Below are positions 44,651 through 54,330 of a stretch of DNA of 64,000 nucleotides, one piece after another. Position 1 is the stretch's first letter, and each line of letters begins with the position of its first letter. The DNA lies in assembly GCF_902806685.2 (NCBI RefSeq), contig NC_048545.1, forward strand, positions 9,287,852 through 9,351,851, read 5' to 3'. The notes under the pieces are model-generated. The model saw only the letters and a program-made list of their open reading frames with translations. It ran no database searches and was not told the origin of the DNA. The position numbers and the translations under genes are program-made. The stretch is from Maniola hyperantus. Lineage: Eukaryota; Arthropoda; Insecta; Lepidoptera; Nymphalidae.

Positions 44651-45325
44651 TATTTATTCATAACGCAATTTGTAGTAATTGTAGTAGGCAATAGTGTAGT
44701 ATCAGCTGTTTGCAGGCTTAAATGATAATAGTGTACTGTCGAACTAAAGCCCCAACTCAATATCGGAGCAGACAGAACTTGGTAACCGCTTTGGAACTTT
44801 AGTAACAACTAAATCCAGTTGTTGCTTTTTATATTCAGAATAGTTGTTAGGTATACGTAAGACTTTTGAAGTTTCCATTTTGAACACCAATGCGTTGTGC
44901 TTGTAACTTCTATTGAAGGAACACTTTTGTGCTTACCAGTGAGCGCCTATCTGCTGTAACCTAACTTATATATCCTAACAGTAAAAACTTACCTAAAGTA
45001 AAAACAGTACATACTCAAGCGTAGTGTAGAAGATTTTTTTTTCGATAAAAGTTCCTCACACACAACTTTGGGCTGAAATTGAGTTTTGAATTCTTGATAT
45101 ATTATAAATTTAAAATATGCAGCTACTAGACATTTCTAGATGAATATCATTATATCACATTAAATATATATACTAAGAGAATTGTTAACTCTTACTAAAC
45201 CGAAACTCGGCACTCGGCAGACGCTAACTGAGATAACTCAGTATCGGTCGACGCAAAAGTTCCAACCGCTCCAAAACTTAATGCAGTTGCTGATATGGAA
45301 GTCTTTTGGAGTAACTTTTCTAGAG
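44651..45325. other. Noncoding sequence with diverged repeats
   Basis: Segments near 44730-44840 and 45190-45310 share CAACTCA.TATCGG, AACCGCT and AACTT words with each other and with 42170-42300. No gene is recognised. Confidence 0.4.
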
Positions 45326-45330
45326 AAAAT

Positions 45331-45512
45331 TGTTGGAACTGGCTGTAAACTAAATTGTTTATATTTAAATATGTTCTTATTCTTATTTTCTAAGAGTTTT
45401 TTGTTTTTACATTCGATGACATATTCTCTTACTTCAAATATATATCTCAAACAGGACGTCCAAGTTTTTCCTTTTACTGATATTTTTCCGATAAATTCTA
45501 AATATCCCAACA
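45331..45512 (+). repeat. 5' LTR of the copia-type element
   Basis: 182 bp, TGTTGG at the start and CCAACA at the end. It differs from the 3' LTR by several substitutions and small indels (for example TTCTCTTAC against TTCACTTAC and a changed end before AAATATCCC). Confidence 0.85.
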
Positions 45513-45527
45513 CGTTATCAGCACGAA

Positions 45528-45890
45528 ATAATAAAAATTTATTCTTTACCTCAGTTTTAGAAGATAAAAAATAAGCAAAAATCTTGCGAGTATAATCATC
45601 TATGAAAGTTAAAACATAAACGTTTCCTTGAAAAGATGTCGTGGACATTGGTCCGCATAAATCACTATGGATTAGTTCTAAAGGTGATGACGCCCTATTA
45701 TACGCTACGTTTTTAAACGGTTTTCTGGCTTGTTTGCCTTTTACGCAAGCGATGCAACTATTTTTATCAACCTTAGTAAAATCTACTCCTATTCATCTTA
45801 GGTGGAATATTAACAGTACAATCAACTATGTACACTGTACAGTCCACCACAGGGCGAAGCATGACGAACAGAATCACCTTCATTGATGCA
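45528..45890 (-). pseudogene. Copia Gag-Pol fragment: pre-integrase and start of integrase
   Basis: On the minus strand, CIACVKGKQARKPF is the pre-integrase zinc-binding region, followed by SSPLELIHSDLCGPMS with the first catalytic Asp (HSD) and FIDDYTRKIFAYF with the second (FIDDY). The third catalytic residue (Glu) and everything after it are absent: the reading runs into the inverted primer site and LTR, giving a 136-codon chimeric frame. A complete copia polyprotein is well over 1000 residues, so this is a small relic. Family assignment is firm from these motifs. Confidence 0.85.
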
Positions 45891-46093
45891 GCGGTCGTAT
45901 CTCCTTCTGGATACCCATCAATAGAAAACCACAGGTTCTCATGTAGCCAATAGTTTAATCATTTTCCAAGTGGGATATCCTTCTCTATTTTTGACATTTG
46001 GTATAAATTGATTTTTCTTGTTCGCAACAAATATAATATAAATGGACAATTAACACCACTTTTCCACTTTTATTTTTCCACCACCTAGAGCCC
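45891..46093 (-). pseudogene. Copia leader and start of gag, truncated
   Basis: On the minus strand after the primer site comes GGGCTCTAGGTGGTGG and an A-rich leader, then an ATG with MSKIEKDIPLGK and, after a stop, ENLWFSIDGYPEGDT. This resembles the N-terminal part of copia Gag with a DLW..IDG-type motif. Gag is then cut and joined directly to the pre-integrase part, so most of gag and the protease are deleted. Confidence 0.6.
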
Positions 46094-46108
46094 TTCGTGC
46101 TGATAACG

Positions 46109-46469
46109 TGTTGGGATATTTTGATTTTATAGGGAAAAATATCAGTAAAAGGAAAAACTTGGACGTCCTGTTTGAGATATATATTTGAAGTAAGTGAATA
46201 TGTCATTGAATGTAAAACAAAAACTCTTAGAAAAAAATAAGAATAAGAACATATTTAAATATAAACAATTTAGTTTAAAGGGGGATGTTGGAACTGGCTG
46301 TAAACTAAATTGTTTATATTTAAATATGTTCTTATTCTTATTTTTTTCTAAGAGTTTTTGTTTTACATTCAATGACATATTCACTTACTTCAAATATATA
46401 TCTCAAACAGGACGTCCAAGTTTTTCCTTTTACTGATATTTTTCCCTATAAAATCAAAATATCCCAACA
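46109..46469. repeat. Perfect palindrome, 169-bp arms
   Basis: 46109-46277 is the exact reverse complement of 46301-46469; the 23-bp spacer holds the purine tract and the first bases of the 3' LTR. The right arm is the 3' LTR without its first 15 bases. Reading both strands base by base I found no mismatch. It explains the identical peptide frames on both strands. Confidence 0.92.
46286..46469 (+). repeat. 3' LTR of the copia-type element
   Basis: 184 bp, TGTTGG...CCAACA, preceded by AAAGGGGGA, a typical polypurine tract for plus-strand priming. It is identical to the inverted LTR copy at 46109-46277 over the shared part. Confidence 0.85.
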
Positions 46470-46548
46470 AAAATAATTCTTCTTTTTCTTTTAATGTTAA
46501 GTTTATAACTATCTTTAAATTACCTATTTGTTGAATGATGAAATATTA

Positions 46549-46732
46549 CTAGCTGATGCCCGCAACTTCATCCACGTCGCTTAAAAATCCCGGAACTCTT
46601 TGATTTTCCGGGATAAAAAGTAGCTTTTCCATGTCTTTAACTACATAATGTGCACGCAAAAAATCACTTCGATTCGTTAGTCCTTTGCGGCGGACAATCA
46701 CACTTTCTAATTTAAAAATGGGTGGTGATATA
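46549..46732 (-). mobile_element. Degraded Helitron-like element
   Basis: CTAG at 46549-46552 preceded by A, then GATGCCCGCAACTTCATCC, ATTTTCCGGGATAAAAAG and CAATCACACTTTCTAA, ending near ATGGGTGG. The order matches 18262-18514. Confidence 0.6.
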
Positions 46733-47756
46733 TTTTAAAGTTTAAGCGTAGGTAATATCTCAGTCCTTTATCATTATCACGGGCTGCAATCTTCAAGTTG
46801 AAGTCCTCTTCTTCAATATTGCCAAATATGCGTATTTAAGTAGATTTAGGAGTGATTTGAAACATCTAAAGTTGCGTGACTTTCCTGCGTGGCGTGTGCG
46901 AGATTTAGTATAAAGAAGAGAAGTTAAGATGCGTTAAGACAGTGGGCTTTAATAGTGATGATTAATAAAAGTTAATGACGACTAATAAAAGTTATCATCT
47001 ATCATTTATCTGAAAATGTAGGTAGTTGTAAATTTTGTCAGGTAAGGCCAATATTAAGTTATTAAAATCAAGCAGAGCATCTGCTGTATTATTTTAAAGT
47101 AAGAATCCTAATCATCTAAACAGGCTTCTATAATAATTAGAAGCTAACAACCTAGTGTTTACTTTTATCTCAATGTCTAAAATAATTAATTAGCAAAAGA
47201 GGGTAGGTAATAAATACAGAAGTAAAACCAACTAAGTCGAATAATAATTAATCATTTATTGAAAGATCTTTAATACTTTAATCTTTATAGACCTATCTGT
47301 ATTTTGTTGTATTTCTCAGCATAGGTCTATTTCATATTAAAATGAATCTACCACCCGTTTCCAAAGGTGTTTCGTTGTGGAGAAGAAATGGGCAAAGAAA
47401 CTCCACAACACACATCTTTTAAAAGCATTACAACATTCCATAATACATAACATAATATCTAAACATATTTGGTACATGGTTATAATAACTAAACCTTTAT
47501 AAGGCAAGTGATTACAATAAAATATAAGAATACTTAACTTTAGTAACTCTGTCGCCTTTGTTTACTCTGAAGTCACATCACTTCACTAGACTAAGGCTGT
47601 AGTTCACGAGAAGGAGTTATAATACGAGACTGTAACTAACACCGAATCAATTTCACTTAGAGACTGTGGCTCCTCTGTCGAGGTAGCTACTTTTATATCT
47701 TCCCATCGCAAAACAGGCGGACGTCGACCATCACATGACATTTTTAATAATTATTT
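46733..47756. other. AT-rich noncoding sequence, nothing certain
   Basis: GTTGTGGAGAAGAAATGGGC near 47374 recalls retroelement 3' regions, but I cannot support a family. No gene. Confidence 0.35.
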
Positions 47757-47792
47757 ATGTTGGTACAATGGTAGGTACCATTGTACCAACAT
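47757..47792. repeat. Perfect palindrome, 17-bp arms, 2-bp spacer
   Basis: ATGTTGGTACAATGGTA at 47757-47773 is inverted at 47776-47792. Probably the centre of a fold-back element. Confidence 0.85.
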
Positions 47793-47933
47793 TGAGATTG
47801 TTGACATTATTATTAATTTACTTAAATAATATTATTTGCAACATGTATTGACGGTTTACACAACATTATTATTTCACATAATAGCTATTGCCAACTGTAT
47901 GTTGACAATAGCTTAGTATAATGTCACTCTTAG

Positions 47934-48230
47934 TACATTGACAGTATTTAATTTACAATGAATAATTAGTTACCAGTATTGACAATTCACATAATATTAT
48001 TTATCGTATTGTCACATTCCTAAATATTAAATTAAACAACATACAAGAAAATATACTATTCAAATCATACCCTTTCCGTACATTGACAGTATTTAATTTA
48101 CAATGAATAATTAGTTACCATTATTGACAATTCACATAATATTATTTATCGTATTGTCACATTCCTAAATATTAAATTAAACAACATACAAGAAAAGATA
48201 CCATTTAAACCATACTCTTTCCGTACATTG
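47934..48230. repeat. Tandem duplication, 145-bp period
   Basis: Units start TACATTGACAG at 47934 and 48079, and a third start is at 48224. The two full units differ at about ten positions. AT-rich, no coding frame. Confidence 0.88.
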
Positions 48231-48515
48231 ATATTGAATCCGGAAACGGAATAACGATTCTGTTTTAAATATCACAACAAATACTTATTTAAGACTCCCA
48301 AGTTTATGATTAGATGAATTTTAGCATAATAATTATGTATCCAATTCTATCGTAATATAACACGTGCGTGTGTTGTCCCTCCTCATTGCAATCTTGGTAA
48401 ATGAGGTGTCTTATTTCATTGTGTTAGCACGGGGTCTATTTTAAAAATGTTCGTTCATTTTTGCTTTAATAACCTTTTGTCATTCAATTGTTATGTGCCA
48501 ATTTTTTGTAGAACT
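48231..48515. other. AT-rich noncoding spacer
   Basis: No gene or known repeat is visible. Confidence 0.35.
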
Positions 48516-48912
48516 GTGAAATCTTAGCTGGAGGCGGATGCTACGGATTCCGTGGACTGCCAAGCGCACAAACGTGTCTATCCTTTCGCAACTCGGGATC
48601 ACTGCTCGACTCTCCTCCATATGTTACCAACGATTACTCTCATATTTCGGCCACATCATACGGCGGGGGGACGACAGCTTAGAAAAGCTCATAGTAACGG
48701 GCAACACTGAGGGCAAAAGACCGAGAGGCCGCTTACCAACTAGGTGGTCCGACCAGCTAAAGGAGTCCAGCAGGTGTGGATTTCATCACATTGTAAAAAT
48801 GGCCACCGACAGAAGCCGATGGAAACAGATAAGCCATTCGAGGGCAGTTTGCCAGGACCACGATCTTCAGCAATGAAGGCACGACCGGAGAGAGAGAGAG
48901 AGTGAAATCTTA
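48516..48912 (+). mobile_element. 5'-truncated LINE insertion with 11-bp target duplication
   Basis: GTGAAATCTTA at 48516-48526 and 48902-48912 brackets 375 bp ending in (GA)n. The insert carries only the last part of a reverse transcriptase frame, as expected when reverse transcription of a LINE stops early. Confidence 0.88.
48527..48876 (+). pseudogene. LINE reverse transcriptase C-terminal fragment
   Basis: The frame is open from the truncation point to the stop: SWRRMLRIPWTAKRTNVSIL, YFGHIIRRGDDSLEKLIVTG, GKRPRGRLPTRWSDQLKES, DRSRWKQISH. The GHI.RR and RPRGR.PTRW.D motifs are typical of the C-terminal region after the catalytic domain of lepidopteran LINE polyproteins. About 115 residues remain, without frameshift, so it is younger than the RTE copies. 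It is a different family from the RTE 3' ends. The catalytic YADD region is absent. Confidence 0.75.
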
Positions 48913-50113
48913 ACGTTTACCCGTCCATACAAAAAGGTTGAAGTTAGGTAAAGACAGACAGAGATAGGTGTACATGGAGTAAAATGGAGGAGGCTTTTAC
49001 CGCCACTGGCGGCCCTTACATAGAATTTAAGAAAAAAAAAATAAGTGCAATATAAAACTTTTATTGTAGAGATTAGATTATTTAAATTGTTTAGTGTAAA
49101 TACTAAGTTGGGAAAAATAAAAATAAGAATATCTAGTTTAAACTATAGATAAAAAAAAATGTAAAATGAATTAGTAAGGGATAAAAATAAAGCTTTTAAT
49201 AATAATAAATAAAAAGACAGAGTGAACTAGAGTGAGGGAACTCCCGGTTTGATCCTGAATCGACGATAATAAATGTCAAATTATTAATCTCTGGTGACGT
49301 GAAATCAAAGAAAATAGAGCTACTTTAGGGTTACCTGCATCAACTAACATTTGACGCCTGCTAGTGACGTCGACGCCTCGTCGTTTTGTTAGAAGTTCCC
49401 TAAATTCGTGAACTGTGGTATAATAAAGCCTTTGATAATATTATTGTGAGAACTTGTTTTCCAGATCTGCATAGTATCAGCTCATTAGTTAAAATTAGCA
49501 TGATACTTATGAGATAATCCGATTAATACTGACTCATTAGTCAATAATCGAGGATTACATCTGATAAATTATACATTGGACACCATCCCATAAATATTGA
49601 TATCAAATTAACGTCCACGTGGATTACAAATAATTATCCCCTTAACGGACGTGGACAAAGGCTCTCACTGCTTAATCCATATTGATGTTCCCATTAAAAC
49701 CTTTCAGCGGCACCTCGGCTTTGATTAAAGCGACTTGAGAAAGGTTAAATGAATTAAAATTTTCTATTCATTGATTTTGAATGCTTTATGTTGTTTAGCG
49801 ACTGAAGGACAAAATTAAATTGAATTAATTTAGAAATTCCCCAAGAGAAATTTATCAAGATTTTCTGGAAGTCAGATTAAGCCCACCCAAATATAAAATG
49901 AAACAGCGATAAGAAAACTTACTTATCTACTACGTTTACTTGTCGACGTTGTTGTAATCGGATAATAATTTAATATTTTACGATCTAAATAAATAGTATG
50001 GATTATATTCGAAGATAGTAATCAATTTAGCAATGGTTTGCCAATGTTATTTTGAAATTAACTGAACCTGAATCGAGTTAGTAACATAATAAAGCAATCT
50101 GTATCTATCCATA
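48913..50113. other. AT-rich noncoding sequence, no gene seen
   Basis: 1.2 kb without a recognisable gene or known repeat. Confidence 0.4.
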
Positions 50114-50330
50114 TCCATACTAATATTATAAATGCGAAAGTTTGTCTGTCTGTCTGTCTGCTAGCCTTTCACGACTCATCCGTTCAACCGATTTTGACGA
50201 AATTTGGTACAGGGATAGCTTGCATCCCGGCGAAGGACATAGGCTACTTTTTATGCCGGAAAATCAAAGAGTTCCAATGGGATTTTTAAAAAGTTAAATC
50301 CACGCCAACGAAGTCGCGGGCATCATCTAG
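50114..50330 (+). mobile_element. Non-autonomous Helitron-like element, complete
   Basis: A at 50113, then TCCATACTAATATTATAAA, (GTCTGTCT)n, CGATTTTGACGAAATTTGG, ACATAGGCTACTTTTTATG, then AACGAAGTCGCGGGCATCAT and CTAG at 50327-50330, then T. It is the best-preserved member of its subfamily in the window, 217 bp, and serves as reference for the degraded copies. Confidence 0.75.
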
Positions 50331-50351
50331 TAATTAATAATTATTGAAAAA

Positions 50352-50677
50352 CCGTGATTGCCTAGTAATTAAGACGTCCGCCTCCTATTCGGGAGGTCGG
50401 AGGTTCGATCTCGAGCAAGCACTTCAATTTTTTGGAGTCTTGTGTATTTTAAGCAATTAAATATCACTTGCTCTAACGGTGAAGGAAAACATCGTGAAGA
50501 AACCTGCATGCCTTCACAATTTTCTTAAAGATGTGTGAAGTCTGTCAATCCGCACTGGGCCAGCGTGTCGCACTATGACCTAACCCTTCTCATTCTGAGA
50601 GGAGACCCATCGCCAGTCTACGACTGTATAGTCGTAGACTGGCGATGGGTTGATCATGATGATGATGATGATGATAT
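50352..50677 (+). mobile_element. tRNA-derived SINE with an internal inverted duplication
   Basis: Head GTGATTGCCTAGTAATTAAG, B box GGTTCGATCTC, body ATCACTTGCTCTAACGGTG, tail (GATGAT)n. Near the 3' end the usual ACCCGTGCTC segment is replaced by a 46-bp perfect hairpin: arms 50605-50624 and 50631-50650 around TGTATA. Confidence 0.85.
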
Positions 50678-51357
50678 CTATAGTGTTATTATTATATTAA
50701 ACTTCTTAAGATTTGTTATTTTTCATTAAGCTGCGTAAATTCTTTGTATTCCAAAAAAATGTTCAGAAATGACTCAGCAGACTTTAATATTACTAGAGTA
50801 AAACTTTCACAGACATCTCTTGGCATTCCTTAATCCACAAAGGAAAACTACAACGGAAGGCGCTCTACAAAGGAGAACCTGACATAAAAGAAGCGCGCTA
50901 ACCTCAAGAGTCATACGAAATGTTGTAAAACGCGAGAATCGTCTCACTATATTATAATGAAGAACACTGCCAAACTTACAATAAGAACGTACTTTCAGGC
51001 TTTCATGAAACAAATGAGTTTTTGGCTTCATTTGTAGAAAAATTCTTTTTAATTGTGCGCAGAAATCTTTGGAACGATAAGCAGTATACTGCGAGAAGAA
51101 AATAATAATGGTACGAAATTTTCATCGCAACATTTTAGCTACAAAAGACTTCTCAATCTACGCGCGAATTCTGAAACAATATACTATACTACAATGCGCG
51201 ACTTTCTTTTGACCATGTACCTACTATATTATAATAATTCTTCAAGGTCTTCACTATTGACATGTTTTGTGACAAAATAGTCGTTTTAATATTAGATAGA
51301 TCTGCTTAAACAGGTTTAAGTAGTATTAGACCATTAGCATGTTAAAATACATGCAAA
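50678..51357. other. Noncoding sequence with a dispersed repeat
   Basis: AACCTGACATAAAAGAAGCGC near 50876 recurs as AACCTAACATAAAAGAAGCGC near 53560 with flanking similarity (about 50870-50960 and 53555-53640). No gene. Confidence 0.4.
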
Positions 51358-51847
51358 AATGTACAGATTTAATAAGAAAAAATATATTATTAAATTACAA
51401 AAAACAAAAATACCAAACTTATTCTAGAACATAAAAATTACAAATCGAAAATATCATCTAAACCACCGCAACGAGGCAGGGTGCCCAGAACGCTGGCAGC
51501 GTTACCTCGTTGAATGGCCAGACTAATATGCTGACCGAGGTAACTGCCAGCCCTCCGGTCCCCCGTGGATTCCGCGAGACGGGATGAAAGGTCCTTAAAA
51601 AAGGATCTAGCATCCTCGCCCCACGAACCCATGGTCTCCACCCCAAAAGGCACAAATATGAAACTATTTTCTATATTCTCATATTTGCGCCTCTTGGCCC
51701 TTTCTGCCTTAGTAGCCGCCGCTCCGGCCGCCACGGAGGTCGCCTCTACGTGTGACAGCGCCAGTGTATCCACACACGTGGCATCCCACACAAGCGACCT
51801 ACCTTGCTTCCACGGGACAAGAGTCATACCGTCTTAATGTACAGATT
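51358..51847 (-). mobile_element. 5'-truncated non-LTR insertion with 12-bp target duplication
   Basis: AATGTACAGATT at 51358-51369 and 51836-51847 flanks a 466-bp insert. On the minus strand it opens directly into a 129-codon frame and ends in an AT-rich 3' untranslated part (TTATTAAATCTG side). Duplication, truncation at one end and a 3' UTR fit target-primed reverse transcription. Confidence 0.85.
51438..51827 (-). pseudogene. Conserved retroelement C-terminal domain, 129 codons, frame intact
   Basis: Minus-strand frame starting MTLVPWKQGRSLVWDATCVD, then LALSHVEATSVAAGAAATKA, KRRKYE, FVPFGVETMGSWG, a basic helix, and SLAIQRGNAASVLGTLPR near the end. I recognise this pattern from proteins encoded by retroelements of invertebrates: WD.T..DT, K...Y, F.P...E..G and QR.NA. 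The Asp and Glu/Lys spacing could be a PD-(D/E)XK-like nuclease core, which is inference only. The frame has no stop or shift, but the 5' part of the gene is missing and no start signal of its own is evident. GC-rich codons contrast with the AT-rich surroundings. Confidence 0.6.
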
Positions 51848-52505
51848 GAAAACATTTTGAAGAGTTTCCATGATCTATTCTTTTGTCAGAAGAATCTATA
51901 GTTCACTTCACTTTTGTCACTTTAGTTGATTACGGAGAAACTTGGGATACCTAACTTGTACGCTTTCCAACACCTACGATGAAGCTGTTATACACACGGA
52001 ACAAATATAATTTGGCTCTTGTTAACATACCTTTGTCTAACCTCCCTGTCGTCTCTTTAGTCGACGGTAACTAACCGGAATGCATGGCCCGCTTGGTTTT
52101 AATTACATCTCCCGGAAAAATGTCCTTAGTGCACATCTTTGTTTGTTATGCTACGAATAAAATTGATCGTTATACTACGAGATGATGTAAAAGGCGCACG
52201 CAACGTGTTTTTGCATATTTAAGTTGCGTATGACGTCGGCAGCATCAAGTGCATCGAAGGAATGTTGAATACGTTAGCAGAGGTACTGATGTGAACTCTG
52301 TGTTGGTACTCTTTCTGGGTACGGCACTCGTGATGTTGATGATGTCAGATGCATTTTCAAAATATAAAAAAATACTCGTATTTAGCCAGAACATTAGTTT
52401 TAGAAAGAAACCAGCGTGGATTTACATTTCACACAGTATCATGAGTCGTAAATCGTGTCTAATAATTTAAGATGTGATGTGTGGCACAGTTTTGTAAATA
52501 AACGT
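51848..52505. other. Noncoding sequence, nothing recognised
   Basis: GTTTTGTAAATAAACGTC just before the (TTTC)n run at 52506 looks like the 3' end of a retroelement with a microsatellite tail, but no coding sequence is recognised. Confidence 0.35.
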
Positions 52506-52544
52506 CTTTTCTTTCTTTCTTTCTTTCTTTCCTTCTTTCTTTCT
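52506..52544. repeat. (TTTC)n microsatellite
   Basis: About nine units with one CTTCC interruption. Confidence 0.9.
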
Positions 52545-52851
52545 AATGTAAACCTTGGTCTCCTCTAGGCTGTTTCTGATTGGCGGATTCTATCTTTGAA
52601 TACCAACCTAAATTAAGATTTACATACGTTTAAATGAAACAAGCAAAATTAAATTCTAAACAGAAAATATTTGCGGCCAATAAATTTATAGCAGAGGCAA
52701 CAAAAGCTTTGCTGCAACGCCAATATTTTTCCCGGAAGCGTAATTAAAGCCAAAGCTGGCCATGTATCATGGTTACCCGTAGGTGCGAAAGAGATAACAA
52801 TGATCTGTAGAGAGAAGGTTATACATATATGAAACAAAGACTAAATGTATT

Positions 52852-53060
52852 ATCATCATCATCGTCAACCGATAGACGTCCACTACTGGACATAAGTATC
52901 TGGTGGGATTTCTTAACGCCACTGCCTTGCACCGCCAACGTCTATCGGTTTTTCGAACTATGTGCATTATTTTTTCAGTTTTGCAACCCGTTGACCTATG
53001 TTGGTTACTCTGGTTCTCCTAGGGTTCCTCATTTCAGATTCAACTACGTATAAACTTCAA
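52852..53060 (-). mobile_element. RTE-type LINE 3' end, antisense, internally deleted
   Basis: (CAT)n-like tail, ACCGATAGACGTCCACTACTGG, then a deletion joins the tail region directly to CCAACGTCTATCGGTTTTTCG and on to TCTCCTAGGGTTCCTC. About 200 bp of the standard 3' end are missing. Confidence 0.7.
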
Positions 53061-53994
53061 GGTGTTCTATGCAGAATACTTATATGTAAGTACCTAAGTT
53101 ATGCAAAGTTTTTTATAAATACCAAAGTGCTCACATTTTATAACATTTCGTAGAGCTCTCGAGTGTAGTGCGTTTCTCGTATGAACTTTTATATTGCGTT
53201 CTCATTTATTTCTAGCTGCTCTCATATTTGCTTTTATACGGGTTTGCATATGAAGGAGTGGCTTCAGAAAACACTACTGATTTTTTTATTATTATCTACA
53301 CAGTTCGTATTCTGTTACAATATTTTTAACCATTACCAATTTGCTACCACAAAACGTGCTACGATTTTTCAGTTTACAGGACCACTATTTTTTCTGGTCT
53401 CGCATCTAACACATCTACATCAAATCTCGTCCCCAAATGTAGTACTTTTTAAAACCTTCAGTTCAGCCTTCAAGACTCTATTTTTGAGGCACGTTCATCC
53501 TACAACTTACAGTTGGTTGCATTTCATAGTTGTATGATGAATGACGCTGACAATGAAAAACCTAACATAAAAGAAGCGCATGAACTCAACAGCCGTAAGG
53601 AATAGTACAATACGTCTCACGATGTAAAAAGTCAGTGGATTGTTTGCACCAGAACAACTTTAAGTATTCTATGTTTACAATGTTGTTTTGGACAGTAGAA
53701 AAGTTAAATCTAGTAAACTGTAACCACTGAAACTACATAATATCGAAAGCTTTGAAAGAAACGCGAGGAATTTGAGAATGGAGCATGCATTTTTAAAGCT
53801 TCAGTTACGCCACAGAAATATAGTGCAACATTGCGGCATGCCACAGACCCGTATAAATACTTTAAAATGCAGCAAGAATCGTCGGCAGATTGTCGTACCA
53901 TAAGAAAAGTTGAGTGCTTAACTATTCTGTGATAAAATTACAGTTCTAGAGCACAAAGCAGCTGTAGAAAGTTTACTAATGTGGCATGTAGTTT
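53061..53994. other. AT-rich noncoding sequence with an unassigned 118-codon frame
   Basis: 53181-53537 (+) is an open frame rich in Phe, Leu and Ser with hydrophobic stretches near residues 1-20 and 28-50. I recognise no family, there is no supporting context, and the AT-rich composition makes a chance frame likely. Confidence 0.3.
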
Positions 53995-54330
53995 AAGGCT
54001 ATAATAATTGTGGTTTTTGACCCACTTCCAAAACGAAGGAGGCTCTCAAATCAGCGCATTTTTTTCTACGTATGTACCTACACCTATTTCTCCAAAATCT
54101 TTTTTAGTCAATGGAGAAAGTTTGCGAGTCCCATAAAATTTCTGGATCGTCAACTAATCCTGATGCTGCAGGATTACTGCCCGCCTAAGCTATTGGGATT
54201 CAGGAACTATTAATGGTGAATTGATATTGTAGATACCTTACAGCGACTTCATGATTGAGTTCCAATTCCTCAACCCTGAAGTTAGTTTTTACTTTATAGT
54301 AGCTTTGAAAGTCAGTTTTTGAAAAACGTC
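53995..54330. mobile_element. Old interspersed repeat, copy 1
   Basis: CCACTTCCAAAACGAAGGAGG, AATCCTGATGCTGCAGGA, GGGATTCAGGAACTATT and CAATTCCTCAACCCTGA occur in the same order as in 60075-60380. Class unknown. Confidence 0.5.

Larger units (their letters stand above)
45326..46474 (+). mobile_element. Rearranged copia-type LTR element with inverted interior
   Basis: Direct LTRs at 45331-45512 and 46286-46469, both TGTTGGAACTGG...CCCAACA. A 5-bp AAAAT target duplication lies at 45326-45330 and 46470-46474. Inside the 5' LTR is a primer-binding-like CGTTATCAGCACGAA (45513-45527), and before the 3' LTR a purine tract AAAGGGGGA. Between them the copia coding remnant, leader, primer site and an LTR run in the opposite direction, so the interior is inverted relative to the LTRs. 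Total 1139 bp, non-autonomous. The duplication shows it inserted as one unit. Confidence 0.8.

Noticed and set aside
45182..45574. 130-codon plus-strand frame
   Set aside because: It crosses the LTR and the antisense of the copia integrase remnant; the minus-strand frame carries the real motifs.
46194..46436. Identical 80-codon frames on both strands
   Set aside because: A mirror effect of the perfect palindrome in LTR sequence, not a protein.
53181..53537. 118-codon hydrophobic frame
   Set aside because: No family recognised, AT-rich sequence biased to Phe/Leu, no supporting context. Kept only as a mention.
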